From Falsirhodobacter halotolerans (GTDB lineage: Bacteria > Pseudomonadota > Alphaproteobacteria > Rhodobacterales > Rhodobacteraceae), in NCBI RefSeq assembly GCF_022899245.1, contig NZ_JALJAZ010000001.1, positions 1,581,501 through 1,645,500 on the forward strand: 64,000 bases of DNA. Direction: 5' to 3'. How positions within the stretch are numbered: the stretch's first letter is position 1; every line of letters starts with the position of its first letter. The notes under the pieces are model-generated. The model saw only the letters and a program-made list of their open reading frames with translations. It was not told where the DNA came from and did no database searches. The translations under genes and the position numbers were made by a program. Below are positions 17,349-26,816 of this stretch, in pieces.

Positions 17349-17407
17349 TCGAAATTTTTCGATCTTTCAGATTTTTCCGTTATACCCCTGTAAATACGGG
17401 GTATAAC
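17349..17407. promoter_or_regulatory. Palindromic operators in the divergent promoter
   Basis: In the AT-rich 258-base gap between TctC-1 (-) and the dehydrogenase (+) lie two perfect inverted repeats: TCGAAA-TT-TTTCGA at 17349-17362, and GTTATACCCC / GGGGTATAAC at 17379-17407 with a nine-base spacer. Their placement suggests regulator binding sites controlling both operons, perhaps for the GntR protein of 13564-14208. The assignment to that protein is inference. Confidence 0.55.
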
Positions 17408-17512
17408 GACCCCCTCCCTTCCCTCGCCGCCAAACAAACGAAAAACAAAACGATTGATTTGTTCTTTTTCCGTATTTAGCGTCGACCCCGGTTCAGGAGA
17501 GGGGAGGCTGCC

Positions 17513-18349
17513 TTGGACAAGCGGACATCAGAGGAAAACTTGCGTGTTCTTGTTGTGGGATACGGGGCTGCGGGTCGGCCGATCGCGGACGGCCTGGCCA
17601 GCTCGGGCGCGAATGTGACGGCGGTGGACGGGGTTGTGCCCGACGATTCGAATGTGCCGGTCCTGCCACGCCTGCCCGAGGATCTGGGCGCGTGGGATCT
17701 GGTGATCACCGTGGTGACCTCGGCGGCGACGCTGGCGCTGGCCCGCGACATTGCCGCGCGGCCGGGAACGCCCCCGGTTCTGGACCTGTCATCCTCGCCC
17801 GCCGATCTGATGGCACAGGTTCATCGCCTTCTGGGCGACCGTCTGGTCGATGGGGTCATTCTGGGGGCCGTCGCGTTGGGACGGCATCGCACGCCCTTGT
17901 TGTTCGCGGGCGGCCCTGCGGGGCAAGTGGCCGACATGCTTGCGCCGCTGGGATGCCGGATCACCGTTCTGCCCGATGCGGGCATCGGCGATGCGGGCAA
18001 GCTGAAACTGCTGCGCAGCGTGTTCACCAAGGGGATCGAGGCGCTTGTGGTGGAACTGCATCAGGTCGCCTCCGCCATGGGACAGGTCGAACGGCTGCCC
18101 AAGGTGCTGGCCGATCTTGAGGAAGGCTCGTTCCACGCGCTGACCCAGGAGATGCTGCGGACCCACCCCCGCCACGCCGCCCGCCGCCTGCACGAGATCG
18201 AGGATGCGCAGGCCGCGATCCACGGCGTTGGCCTGGCGTCGCCGATGACGGATGCCGCCCATGCGGTGTTCGAACGCACCTCCAAGGCCGGACCCGGGCC
18301 GGACACATCCCCAGCCCAAGCCCTTGAATGGCTGGTCGCGCGGGCCTGA
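17513..18349 (+). CDS. NAD(P)-binding dehydrogenase with DUF1932 domain (copy 1)
   Basis: A 278-residue protein related to 6-phosphogluconate/3-hydroxyisobutyrate dehydrogenases. N-terminal Rossmann motif VVGYGAAGRPIADGL (residues about 14-28). The C-terminal helical DUF1932 domain begins near residue 165 (LKLLRSVFTKGIEALVVE), where the Lys of FTKG is the likely catalytic lysine. The substrate is unknown. The start is TTG at 17513, preceded by a strong AGGAGAGGGGAGG ribosome-binding site. It leads the three-gene operon with an RraA aldolase and an FMN oxidase. A second copy is at 35018-35890. Confidence 0.85.
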   Translation: MDKRTSEENLRVLVVGYGAAGRPIADGLASSGANVTAVDGVVPDDSNVPVLPRLPEDLGAWDLVITVVTSAATLALARDIAARPGTPPVLDLSSSPADLMAQVHRLLGDRLVDGVILGAVALGRHRTPLLFAGGPAGQVADMLAPLGCRITVLPDAGIGDAGKLKLLRSVFTKGIEALVVELHQVASAMGQVERLPKVLADLEEGSFHALTQEMLRTHPRHAARRLHEIEDAQAAIHGVGLASPMTDAAHAVFERTSKAGPGPDTSPAQALEWLVARA

Positions 18350-18389
18350 CGCCCGACGCAATTGCACATATTTTCGAAGGACATTTCCC

Positions 18390-19070
18390 ATGACACTTGG
18401 ATTTCAGGTCAAACGTCGCCACCGCCGCATCGCCCCCGCCACGGTCGAGGCGTTCCGCGCCCTTCCCGTCGCCAATGTCAGCGACTGCATGGCGCGCATG
18501 TTCGCGGGCGGTCCGACGCTGCGCCCCATTCACGACGTCACGGGCGTGGTGGCGGGCCCGGCCCTGACGGTTCGGGCGCGGCCCGGCGACAATCTGATGC
18601 TGCACCACGCGCTCGACATCTGCGAGCCGGGGGATTTCATCGTCGTCGACGCGGGCGGTGACCTGACGACCGCCATCATGGGCGAGATCATGGCCGCCAT
18701 CGCGTTGAAACGCGGCGTGGCGGGGATCGCGATCCTTGGCGCCATCCGCGACGCGGACGAAATCCGCAGCATGGGCCTGCCGCTTTACGCCAGCGGCGTC
18801 ACCCATCGCGGCCCCTACAAGAATGGCCCGGGCGAGATCAACACCCCCATCGCCCTTGGCGGCAACGTGATCGAGCCGGGTGATCTGGTGCTGGCCGACG
18901 GGGACGGGCTGCTGTCGGTTCCCTTCGACAGCGCCGACCGGATCCTGACGGCCGCCAAAGCGAAATACGCCGCCGAACAGGAGGAGATCGCCGCGATCGC
19001 CGCAGGCACTAACGACCGGTCCTGGGTGATGGCCGCGCTGCGCGACGGGGGCTGCGCCTTCGATGACTGA
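18390..19070 (+). CDS. RraA-like aldolase/decarboxylase family protein (copy 1)
   Basis: A 226-residue protein with the RraA/HMG-CHA aldolase fold. Signature blocks are LPVANVSDCMARM, RPGDNLMLHHALD, GAIRDADEI (Arg-Asp of the active site), GVTHRGPYKNGPGEIN and LADGDGLLSVP. Family members include 4-hydroxy-4-methyl-2-oxoglutarate / 4-carboxy-4-hydroxy-2-oxoadipate aldolases, which also decarboxylate oxaloacetate; the RNase E inhibitor RraA shares the fold. A catabolic role fits this setting. The 3' end overlaps the FMN enzyme gene by eight bases. Confidence 0.88.
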   Translation: MTLGFQVKRRHRRIAPATVEAFRALPVANVSDCMARMFAGGPTLRPIHDVTGVVAGPALTVRARPGDNLMLHHALDICEPGDFIVVDAGGDLTTAIMGEIMAAIALKRGVAGIAILGAIRDADEIRSMGLPLYASGVTHRGPYKNGPGEINTPIALGGNVIEPGDLVLADGDGLLSVPFDSADRILTAAKAKYAAEQEEIAAIAAGTNDRSWVMAALRDGGCAFDD

Positions 19071-20271
19071 CCCCATCGCGACCGACGCGATCGCCACGCG
19101 CAAGGTGTCGGCCACCCCCCGCCACCTGCGCCGCTATCTTGCGCTGGACGATTTCGAACGGCGGGCGCGCCGGTTCCTGCCGAAAGCGATCTACGGCTAT
19201 GTCGCAGGCGGGGTGGAGACGGATCAGAGCCTGACGATGAACCGGTCGTCCTTTACCGACCTGTCCTTCGTTCCAAAGGTGTTGCGCAACGTGGCCGGGC
19301 GCGATCTGTCGCATCCGCTGCTGGGGGTGACGCAGTCCCTGCCCTTCGGCATCGCACCGATGGGGTTCAGCGCCCTTGTGGCCCCCGACGGCGATGTCGC
19401 GCTGGCCCGCGCGGCGCAGGAGGCGGGGACGCTGGCCATTTGCAGCGCGGCCTCGCTGACCCCGCTGGAACGCGTGGCGCAGGCGGGGAAAAGCCGCTGG
19501 TTCCAGGCCTATCTTCCGGGGGATGAACGGCGGGTTCTGGCCCTCCTGGACCGCCTGCAGGCCGCGGGGTTCGAAACCCTTGTTGTGACCGCCGACGTTC
19601 CGGTCGCTGCCAACCGCGAAAACAACGCCCGCAACGGCTTTGACGCGCCCTTCCGCATGTCCCCCGATCTGGTATGGCAAGGCATCACCCATCCCGGCTG
19701 GACCATGGGCACCCTGCTGCGGGGGATGCGGCGCACCGGAATGCCGCATTTCGAGAATATGGAGGCCGTCCAGGGCCCCCCGCTGTTTTCACGCACCCTC
19801 GTGCGGTCCACCATCGCCCGGGATCGGCTCAGCTGGGACGAGGTGGCGCTGATCCGGCGCAATTGGCCGGGCAAGGTCGTGCTGAAGGGCATTCTCGCGC
19901 CCGACGATGCCCGCCGCGCGGCGGATGAAGGCATGGACGGCATCATCGTGTCGAACCATGGCGGACGTCAGTTGGACGGGGCCATTGCGCCGCTTCACGC
20001 GCTGCCCGCCATCCGCGTGGTCAGTGGGGATATGTCGGTGATGCTGGATGGCGGCATCCGGCGGGGAACCGACATCCTCAAGGCCCTGGCCCTGGGGGCG
20101 GATTTCGTCTTCGTCGGGCGTCCGTTCCTGTTCGCCGCGGCGGTGGCGGGGGTTGACGGGGTGCGTCATGCCCTTACGCTGATGCGCGATGAGATCGACC
20201 GCGACATGGCCCTGTTGGGGATCACGCGGCTGTCCGACCTTTCGCCCGACCTGCTGCGCACACGGGCATAA
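19063..20271 (+). CDS. FMN-dependent alpha-hydroxyacid dehydrogenase/oxidase (LldD-like)
   Basis: A 402-residue TIM-barrel flavoenzyme of the L-lactate dehydrogenase / glycolate oxidase / mandelate dehydrogenase family. It oxidises an L-2-hydroxyacid to the 2-oxoacid. Motifs are APMGFSALVAPDGDVALARAA (FMN phosphate region), VLKGILAPDDARRA, the catalytic SNHGGRQLDG and DGGIRRGTDILKALALGA. It may supply the 2-oxoacid substrate for the RraA-like aldolase with which it overlaps by eight bases; this is inference. Last gene of the operon. Confidence 0.92.
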   Translation: MTDPIATDAIATRKVSATPRHLRRYLALDDFERRARRFLPKAIYGYVAGGVETDQSLTMNRSSFTDLSFVPKVLRNVAGRDLSHPLLGVTQSLPFGIAPMGFSALVAPDGDVALARAAQEAGTLAICSAASLTPLERVAQAGKSRWFQAYLPGDERRVLALLDRLQAAGFETLVVTADVPVAANRENNARNGFDAPFRMSPDLVWQGITHPGWTMGTLLRGMRRTGMPHFENMEAVQGPPLFSRTLVRSTIARDRLSWDEVALIRRNWPGKVVLKGILAPDDARRAADEGMDGIIVSNHGGRQLDGAIAPLHALPAIRVVSGDMSVMLDGGIRRGTDILKALALGADFVFVGRPFLFAAAVAGVDGVRHALTLMRDEIDRDMALLGITRLSDLSPDLLRTRA

Positions 20272-20277
20272 GCCACC

Positions 20278-21204
20278 TTACGGCAGGGGGATGAATTCGG
20301 CGTCGTCCCCCGGCGGAAGGCGAAAACGGCCATGCTCCCAATCCCCCTGCCGCCAGGCCTCTTTCGCCGCGTCGATCTTTTCCTGCGATGACGCGACGAA
20401 ATTCCACGAGATGTAACGCGGCCCGTTCAACGTCTCGCCCCCCAGAACCATCAGCCGCGCCCCCCGATCGCCGGCGTGCAGGGTGATGCGGTCCCCGGGG
20501 CGGAACACCATCATGCGCCCCGCCTCGAACGTATCGCCGGCAATGGTCACCGACCCTTCGGAGACATAGACGCCCCGATCCTCATGATTGTCCGGCAACG
20601 GCAGTTTCGCCCCCGCCGCCAGAACCGCATCGGCATAGAAGGTGTCGGTGAACGTCCGAACGGGCGAGGTCGCGCCCCAGGCCGACCCCAAAATCAGCCG
20701 GATGTCCTTGCCCCCGTCCGACAGGGTCGGCAACGCCGCACGGCCATGGTGTTCGAAACTGGCCGGACGGTCTTCGGCGGATTCCGGCAGGGCCACCCAT
20801 GTCTGGATCCCGAACAACGCGCCGGGCCTTGTCCGCATTTCGACGCTCGTCCGTTCGGAATGGGTGACCCCGTTGCCCGCGATCATCCAGTTCACCTCCC
20901 CCGGGCGCACGGTCTGATCGGCCCCGGTGCTGTCCCGGTGATGAAATTCGCCCTTGTAAAGGTAGGTCACGGTGGCAAGCCCGATATGCGGATGCGGCCG
21001 GATGTCGATCCCGCCCCCGGTCAGGAACTCCGCCGGCCCCATCTGGTCGAAGAAGATGAACGGCCCCACCATCTGACGCTTCGGGGCCGGCAGGGCGCGC
21101 CGAACCTCGAACCCGCCCAGATCACGGGCGCGGGGGATGATCAGCGTCTCGATCGCATCCAGACCTTCGGGGCCATCGGACGCTTGGGTGGGATTCCAGC
21201 TCAT
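20278..21204 (-). CDS. Pirin family protein
   Basis: A 308-residue bicupin. The N-terminal cupin shows the metal-binding set RPHPHIGLATVTYLYKGEFHHRD and GVTHSE. Pirins bind iron, and several have quercetinase-like activity or act as redox-linked regulators; the role here is unknown. The start ATG at 21204 (MSWNPTQ) was preferred over one at 21243 because homology begins soon after it. It converges on the FMN oxidase gene with a six-base gap and is divergent from the imuA-dnaE2 operon. Confidence 0.9.
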   Translation of the reverse strand: MSWNPTQASDGPEGLDAIETLIIPRARDLGGFEVRRALPAPKRQMVGPFIFFDQMGPAEFLTGGGIDIRPHPHIGLATVTYLYKGEFHHRDSTGADQTVRPGEVNWMIAGNGVTHSERTSVEMRTRPGALFGIQTWVALPESAEDRPASFEHHGRAALPTLSDGGKDIRLILGSAWGATSPVRTFTDTFYADAVLAAGAKLPLPDNHEDRGVYVSEGSVTIAGDTFEAGRMMVFRPGDRITLHAGDRGARLMVLGGETLNGPRYISWNFVASSQEKIDAAKEAWRQGDWEHGRFRLPPGDDAEFIPLP

Positions 21205-21305
21205 GACGCGCCTTTCCGGGATGAGTTGTGCCAAGGATGCCATCGGACGGGGGGTGCGGCAAGGCCTGGGGCGGTGTCACCAAGGATTGACAGCGCAAGG
21301 TATGT

Positions 21306-21320
21306 GAACGAATAGTGAAC
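21306..21320 (+). promoter_or_regulatory. LexA (SOS) box of the imuA-dnaE2 operon
   Basis: GAAC-GAATAGT-GAAC is an exact match to the alphaproteobacterial SOS box, GTTC-N7-GTTC on the other strand. It overlaps a likely promoter with -35 TTGACA at 21287-21292 and the -10 region about 17 bases later, 40 bases before the imuA start. LexA bound here would block RNA polymerase until DNA damage. Confidence 0.88.
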
Positions 21321-21359
21321 CACCAAGACTGATTCCATATATCGGAGCCTGACACTGCC

Positions 21360-22088
21360 ATGTCCGTGCGCCCCTCGCCCGCCGCGCTGACCGCGCTGCG
21401 CCAGAAGATTCATGCCCTGGAGGGCGTAGGCCATGCCCCGCACGGCAGCCTGCCCTTCGGGGTGCCGGAACTGGACCACCATCTGCCCCATGGAGGATTG
21501 GCCACAGGGGCGCTGCATGAAGTGCGGGGGGAGGATGACGGCGCCGCCGCCGCGGCCTTCACCGCCGGGATCGCGGGCCGCCTGCACGGTCCCGTCCTGT
21601 GGTGCGCCACGCGGGCCGATCTGTTCGCGCCGGGGTTGGCGCAATCGGGTCTTTGCGCCTCGCGCGTCATCCATGTCGCGGCGGGGGACGACCTGACCGC
21701 CCTTGCCTGCATGGAAGAAGGTCTGCGCCATGGCGGTCTGGCAGCCGTGGTGGCGGAGGTGGCGCGGCTGTCGATGACCGCCTCGCGCCGGTTGCATCTG
21801 GCCGCGCGGGGGTCGGGCACCATGGGGATCGCCTTGCGGCGCGGGCCGGAGCATGAGGTCGCCTTGCCCACCGCCTCCATGACGCGTTGGCGGGTGTCGT
21901 CCCGCCCCTCGGCCCCCCTGCCCGTTCCGGGGCTGGCCCGCGCGCGATGGCGCATCGAATTGCTGCGCGCCCGTGCAGGCGACCCGTTCGAGATCGAGGT
22001 GGAGGCTTGCGATGCCGAAGGGCGGCTTGCCTGTCCGATCGACAGGGACGTGGCGCACGCCCCCGCGCCGCGCCGCGCAGCGGGCTAG
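21360..22088 (+). CDS. imuA: ImuA, SOS mutasome accessory protein
   Basis: A 242-residue RecA/SulA-like protein of the ImuA family, part of the damage-inducible translesion mutasome with ImuB and DnaE2. Family features are LRQKIHALEG at the start, GALHEVRGED, VLWCATRADLFAPGL, ACMEEGLRHGGLAAVVAEV and the GTMGIALRRG block. Normally imuA is followed by imuB, a Y-family polymerase-like gene, but here only 30 bases separate it from dnaE2. The LexA box stands directly upstream. Confidence 0.9.
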   Translation: MSVRPSPAALTALRQKIHALEGVGHAPHGSLPFGVPELDHHLPHGGLATGALHEVRGEDDGAAAAAFTAGIAGRLHGPVLWCATRADLFAPGLAQSGLCASRVIHVAAGDDLTALACMEEGLRHGGLAAVVAEVARLSMTASRRLHLAARGSGTMGIALRRGPEHEVALPTASMTRWRVSSRPSAPLPVPGLARARWRIELLRARAGDPFEIEVEACDAEGRLACPIDRDVAHAPAPRRAAG

Positions 22089-22118
22089 CGCGCCCCCAGC
22101 CTCGCAGGGAATACCGCC

Positions 22119-25100
22119 ATGACCTATGCCGAACTTCAGGTGACCTCCGATTTTTCCTTCCTGCGGGGGGCGTCCTCGGCCGAGCATCTGTTCGCCACCG
22201 CCGCGCGGATGGGCATCACGGCGCTTGGGGTGACGGACCGCAATTCGGTCGCGGGGATCGTGCGGGCGTGGGAGGCGGCAAAGGTGACCGGCATCCGGCT
22301 GGTGGCGGGCTGCCGTCTGGATCTGGCCTGCGGCATGTCGGTGCTGGTCTATCCGACCGACAAGGCGGCGTGGTCGCGCCTGTGCCGGTTGCTCACCTTG
22401 GGCAAGGGCCGCGCGGGCAAAGGCGCCTGCCATCTGACTTGGACCGACCTGACCTTTTACGCCGAGGGGCTGATCGCCATCCTGATCCCCGACCAGCCCG
22501 ACGACACCTGCGCCCTGCATCTGCGCCGGATGCGGAACACGTTCGGGGATCGCGCCCACCTCGCCCTGACCTTGCGCCGCCGCCCGAACGACCAGGTGCG
22601 GCTTCACGATCTGGCGACCCTCGCCGCGCAGTGGAACGTCGCCACGGTGGTGACCAACGACGTCCTTTATCACACCCCCGCCCGCCGCATCCTGCAGGAC
22701 GTGATCACCGCCATCCGCCACCGCACCACGGTCGAGGCCCTTGGCCATCGCCGCGAACGTCACGCCGACCGCTACCTCAAGCCCCCCGAGGAGATGGGCC
22801 GCCTTTTCGCCCGTTACCCCGAGGCGCTGGCTCGCACCGTGGAGATTGCGAACCGCTGCACCTTCGATCTGGGCGAGCTGCAATACCAATACCCCGAGGA
22901 ACGCGCCGACCCGACCCTGACCCCGCAGGAAACGCTGTCCCGCCTGACATGGGCGGGGGCGAAAGACCGCTATACCCAGGGGGTGCCGGAGGGGGTTGGC
23001 GCGCAACTGACCCATGAACTGGCCCTGATCGCCAAGCTGGACTACGCCCCCTATTTCCTGACCGTTCACAGCATCGTCGCCTTTGCCCGTTCGAAAGGCA
23101 TCCTGTGTCAGGGGCGCGGTTCGGCGGCGAATTCGGCCGTCTGCTATGTGCTTGGCATCACCTCGATCAATCCGGTCGGCCATCAACTTCTGTTCGAACG
23201 CTTCATCTCGGAAGATCGCAACGAACCGCCCGACATCGACGTGGATTTCGAACATGACCGGCGCGAGGAGGTGATCCAGTGGATCTACAAGACCTATACC
23301 CGCGACCGTTCCGCCCTGACGGCCGTGGTGACCCGTTACCGCGCCAAGGGAGCCTTGCGCGATGTGGGCAAGGCGATGGGTCTGCCCGAAGATCTGATCG
23401 GCGCCCTGTCCGGCCTGCTCTCGGCCTGGTCGCCCGAAGGGCTGACCGACGACGATCTGCGCGCGCTGAACCTCAACCCCGACGACCGCCGCCTGCGCCT
23501 GACACTGGCCCTTGCCGCAGAGCTGAGCGGCGCGCCCCGCCACCTGTCCCAGCATCCCGGCGGTTTCGTCCTGACCCATGACCGGCTGGACAATCTGGTC
23601 CCGATCGAGCCGGCCGCGATGCAGGATCGCCAGATCATCGAATGGGACAAGGACGATATCGAGGCGCTGCGCTTCATGAAGGTCGATGTGCTGGCGCTTG
23701 GCATGTTGACCTGCATGGCGCGGGGGTTCGGGTTTCTGGCGCAAAAGGGCCTCAGCCATGATCTGGCGTCGATCCCCGCCGACGATACCCCGACCTATGA
23801 CATGATCTGCCGTGCCGACACGCTTGGCACATTCCAGATCGAAAGCCGCGCGCAGATGTCGATGCTGCCCCGGCTGAAGCCCCGCTCGCTTCAGGATCTG
23901 ACTGTTCAGGTCGCCATCGTCCGCCCCGGCCCCATCCAGGGCGACATGGTCCACCCCTATCTGAAACGCCGGATGCGTCAGGAACAGCCCGATTACCCGA
24001 CCGAGGCGCTGCGCCGCGTTCTGGAACGCACCTATGGCGTGCCGCTGTTTCAGGAACAGGCGATGCAGGTGGCCATCGTCTGCGCCGACTTCACCCCCGG
24101 CGAGGCGGACATGCTGCGCAAATCCATGGCGACCTTCAAGATGACCGGCGGGGTCAGCGAGTTCCGCACCCGCCTGATCGACGGCATGGTCAGGAACGGG
24201 TATGATCGCGACTTCGCCGACCGCATCTTTCGCCAGTTGGAAGGCTTCGGCTCCTATGGCTTTCCCGAAAGCCATGCGGCCAGCTTCGCGCTCATCGCCT
24301 ATGCGTCAAGCTGGCTCAAATGCCATCACCCGGACGCCTTTTGTGCCGCGCTTCTGAACAGCCAGCCCATGGGCTTTTACGCCCCGGCGCAGATCGTCCG
24401 CGACGCGCGGGATCATGGCGTGGAGGTGCGGCCCGTCTGCGTCAACGCCTCCCACTGGGATTGCACGCTGGAGCCGGTGGGGACCGGATTTGCCGTGCGG
24501 CTGGGTCTGCGCATGGTCAAGGGACTGGCCGAAGGGCATGTGGAAACGCTGATGAACGCGCGCCACGTGGCCCCCTTCACCTCGGTCGAGGATATCGGAC
24601 ACCGCGCCCGCATCCCCCGTGCCGCCCTGTCCCGCATTGCCGAGGCTGACGGCTTTCACACCTTGGGCCTGTCGCGCCGCGACGCCGCCTGGGCGCTCAA
24701 GGGCCTCCCTGACACCGACCTGCCGCTGTTCGCCGCCGCCCCGTCCAACGAGCCTGTCATCCCCCTGCGCCCCATGCCCGCAGGGCGCGAGGTGGTGGCG
24801 GATTACAGCCATACGGGCCTGACCCTGCGCCAGCACCCCGTGGCCTTCCTGCGCGACGACCTGCGCGCCCGTCGCATCGCCCCTTGCGCCGCCGCCATGG
24901 CCGCGCAAGACAAACAATGGGGCCAGGTCGCGGGTCTGATCCTTGTCCGCCAGCGCCCCGGTTCGGCCAAGGGCACCATGTTCATCACGCTGGAGGATGA
25001 GACCGGGATCGCCAACCTCGTCCTTTGGCCCAAGGTGTTCGAGGAGTATCGCCGCATCATCCTGACCGCCAGCATGATCGCCGCGCGCGGCCGTGTGCAG

Positions 25101-25271
25101 CGCGAAGGGGCGGTGGTGCATTTCGTGGTCCACAGCCTGACCGACCTTTCGGCCGATCTGGCCAGCGTCGGGGCGCAGGGCGCGTTTCCCCTGCCCCACG
25201 GGCGCGGCGACGGGTTCCGCAACGCCAGCCCCGCCCACGCCCCCGGCCCGCGCTCCAAGGCGGAGCGTTAG
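22119..25271 (+). CDS. dnaE2: Error-prone DNA polymerase III alpha subunit, DnaE2
   Basis: A 1050-residue C-family polymerase used for mutagenic lesion bypass under SOS control. N-terminal PHP domain ([23 protein letters not shown]) at residues about 1-210. Palm-domain catalytic aspartates in [13 protein letters not shown] around residue 370. Fingers and HhH region with [11 protein letters not shown] and [19 protein letters not shown]-terminal OB fold near residue 930 ([11 protein letters not shown]). The length and the lack of a beta-clamp-rich replicative tail fit DnaE2 rather than DnaE1. The stop is five bases from the convergent TctA-2 gene. Confidence 0.95.
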   Translation: MTYAELQVTSDFSFLRGASSAEHLFATAARMGITALGVTDRNSVAGIVRAWEAAKVTGIRLVAGCRLDLACGMSVLVYPTDKAAWSRLCRLLTLGKGRAGKGACHLTWTDLTFYAEGLIAILIPDQPDDTCALHLRRMRNTFGDRAHLALTLRRRPNDQVRLHDLATLAAQWNVATVVTNDVLYHTPARRILQDVITAIRHRTTVEALGHRRERHADRYLKPPEEMGRLFARYPEALARTVEIANRCTFDLGELQYQYPEERADPTLTPQETLSRLTWAGAKDRYTQGVPEGVGAQLTHELALIAKLDYAPYFLTVHSIVAFARSKGILCQGRGSAANSAVCYVLGITSINPVGHQLLFERFISEDRNEPPDIDVDFEHDRREEVIQWIYKTYTRDRSALTAVVTRYRAKGALRDVGKAMGLPEDLIGALSGLLSAWSPEGLTDDDLRALNLNPDDRRLRLTLALAAELSGAPRHLSQHPGGFVLTHDRLDNLVPIEPAAMQDRQIIEWDKDDIEALRFMKVDVLALGMLTCMARGFGFLAQKGLSHDLASIPADDTPTYDMICRADTLGTFQIESRAQMSMLPRLKPRSLQDLTVQVAIVRPGPIQGDMVHPYLKRRMRQEQPDYPTEALRRVLERTYGVPLFQEQAMQVAIVCADFTPGEADMLRKSMATFKMTGGVSEFRTRLIDGMVRNGYDRDFADRIFRQLEGFGSYGFPESHAASFALIAYASSWLKCHHPDAFCAALLNSQPMGFYAPAQIVRDARDHGVEVRPVCVNASHWDCTLEPVGTGFAVRLGLRMVKGLAEGHVETLMNARHVAPFTSVEDIGHRARIPRAALSRIAEADGFHTLGLSRRDAAWALKGLPDTDLPLFAAAPSNEPVIPLRPMPAGREVVADYSHTGLTLRQHPVAFLRDDLRARRIAPCAAAMAAQDKQWGQVAGLILVRQRPGSAKGTMFITLEDETGIANLVLWPKVFEEYRRIILTASMIAARGRVQREGAVVHFVVHSLTDLSADLASVGAQGAFPLPHGRGDGFRNASPAHAPGPRSKAER

Positions 25272-25276
25272 CGCCC

Positions 25277-26806
25277 CTACGGCTCCCGGAAATCGAGGGC
25301 GTCGGGGGGCGTTCGTCGGCTGGCCCGATATTCGTTGGTCAGCTGCCAGATGATGGAAATCAGGGCGAGCCCCAGGAACGTCGCGGCGATCGGATTTTGC
25401 ACGAACCCCATGTAATCCCCCCGCGACAATTGCAGCCCGCGGCGGAAGCTGGTTTCGGCCATCGGCCCCAGAATGAACCCGATGATGAAGGGCGCCGTCG
25501 GGATACCCGCCTTGACGAACCCGTATCCAAGAATGCCGAACGCCAGAATGGTCCAGACGTCGAACACCCGGCTGGCCAGCCCGAATGCGCCGATCGCGCA
25601 CAGCACCAGAATGACCGGCAGCAGAAGATGCTTGGGGATCGACAGCAGACGGATGAAGATCCGCAGGCCCCAGAACTCCATCGCCAGCATCACGAACGCC
25701 GCCACGACCAGCGCCGCAAAGATTGTATAGACCAGGGGCGCCTGGGTCAGGAACAGCATCGGCCCCGGTTGGATGCCGTGGATCATCAACCCGCCCAGCA
25801 GGATCGCGGTCACCGCATCGCCCGGAATGCCCAGGGTCAGCAAGGGGATCATCGCCCCGCCGATGCCCGCATTGTTGGCGGTTTCGCTGGCGACCACGCC
25901 TTCGGGCGCGCCCTTGCCGAACATATGCGGCGTCTTGGACCGTTTCTTGGCCGCGATATAGGAGATGATGTTCGACGTGCCGGCCCCGATGCCGGGCAGA
26001 ATGCCGATCGCCACCCCGATGATCGAGGACCTGAAGGCGTTCGGCAGCTGATGCACGAATTCCGCGCGGGAAAACCCGAAGCCCTTGATCCGTCCCACCT
26101 TGGGGGCGACGGTCGCATCGCTGGCGGCACGGCGCGCGGTTTCGGCCACCTTGATCACCTCGGCGATGGCGAACATGCCCACAAGGACGGTCAGGATATT
26201 GAAGCCGCCGTTCAGCTCCACCTTGCCGAAGGTGAACCGGGGAATGGCGTCCACCGGGGCGATTCCGACGGTGGAAATGGCAAACCCCGCCACGCCCGCG
26301 AAGATGCCCTTCACCATCGACCCCGAGGACAGCGTGGCGATCAGGGTCAGCGAGAACACCGCGATGGCGAAATATTCATGCGGCCCGAAGGCCAAGGCCA
26401 CCTGCGCCAAAGACGGGGCGATGAAGACCAGCGCCAGGATCGACAAGATCGTCCCGATGAACGAAAACACGATCCCAAGGCCAAGCGCCTTCGCCCCCTC
26501 CCCCTTCTCCATCATCGGGCCGCCGTCGAACGTGGTCGCGATGGAGGATGGCGTGCCGGGGATGCGCAGCAGAATGGCCGATATCAGACCGCCCGAGGTG
26601 GCACCGACGAACAGCGCGATCAGCAACGACAGCCCCGCCGCCGGTCCAAGGCCATAGGTCATGGGCAGGCACAGGGCGATGGCCATCACCGCCGTCAGCC
26701 CCGGCACCGCGCCGAACACGATGCCCACGCCCACCCCGGCGCAGATCAGCAGAAGAACATGAGGCGACAGGACGACGCCGAAACCTTGCAGGAAAAGATC
26801 GAACAT
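25277..26806 (-). CDS. TTT transporter large permease, TctA family (copy 2)
   Basis: A 509-residue multispanning inner-membrane protein. TctA signatures: VGIVFGAVPGLTAVMAIALC, RIPGTPSSIATTFDGGPM, GILPGIGAGTSNIISY and TLGIPGDAVTAILLGG. The start at 26806 (MFDLFLQGF) was chosen over an upstream in-frame start at 26884, which overlaps TctB-2. It is the last gene of a three-gene transporter operon with no enzyme gene attached, unlike copies 1 and 3. Confidence 0.95.
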   Translation of the reverse strand: MFDLFLQGFGVVLSPHVLLLICAGVGVGIVFGAVPGLTAVMAIALCLPMTYGLGPAAGLSLLIALFVGATSGGLISAILLRIPGTPSSIATTFDGGPMMEKGEGAKALGLGIVFSFIGTILSILALVFIAPSLAQVALAFGPHEYFAIAVFSLTLIATLSSGSMVKGIFAGVAGFAISTVGIAPVDAIPRFTFGKVELNGGFNILTVLVGMFAIAEVIKVAETARRAASDATVAPKVGRIKGFGFSRAEFVHQLPNAFRSSIIGVAIGILPGIGAGTSNIISYIAAKKRSKTPHMFGKGAPEGVVASETANNAGIGGAMIPLLTLGIPGDAVTAILLGGLMIHGIQPGPMLFLTQAPLVYTIFAALVVAAFVMLAMEFWGLRIFIRLLSIPKHLLLPVILVLCAIGAFGLASRVFDVWTILAFGILGYGFVKAGIPTAPFIIGFILGPMAETSFRRGLQLSRGDYMGFVQNPIAATFLGLALISIIWQLTNEYRASRRTPPDALDFREP

Positions 26807-26816
26807 CGAATATTCC

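Noticed and set aside
21887-23017. Plus-strand open frame that could have been the missing imuB
   Set aside because: It overlaps dnaE2 in another frame, is Arg/Gly/Pro-rich and has no Y-family polymerase motifs.
21201-24275. 1024-codon open frame on the minus strand
   Set aside because: Antisense shadow of imuA and dnaE2; low-complexity His/Gly/Arg composition.
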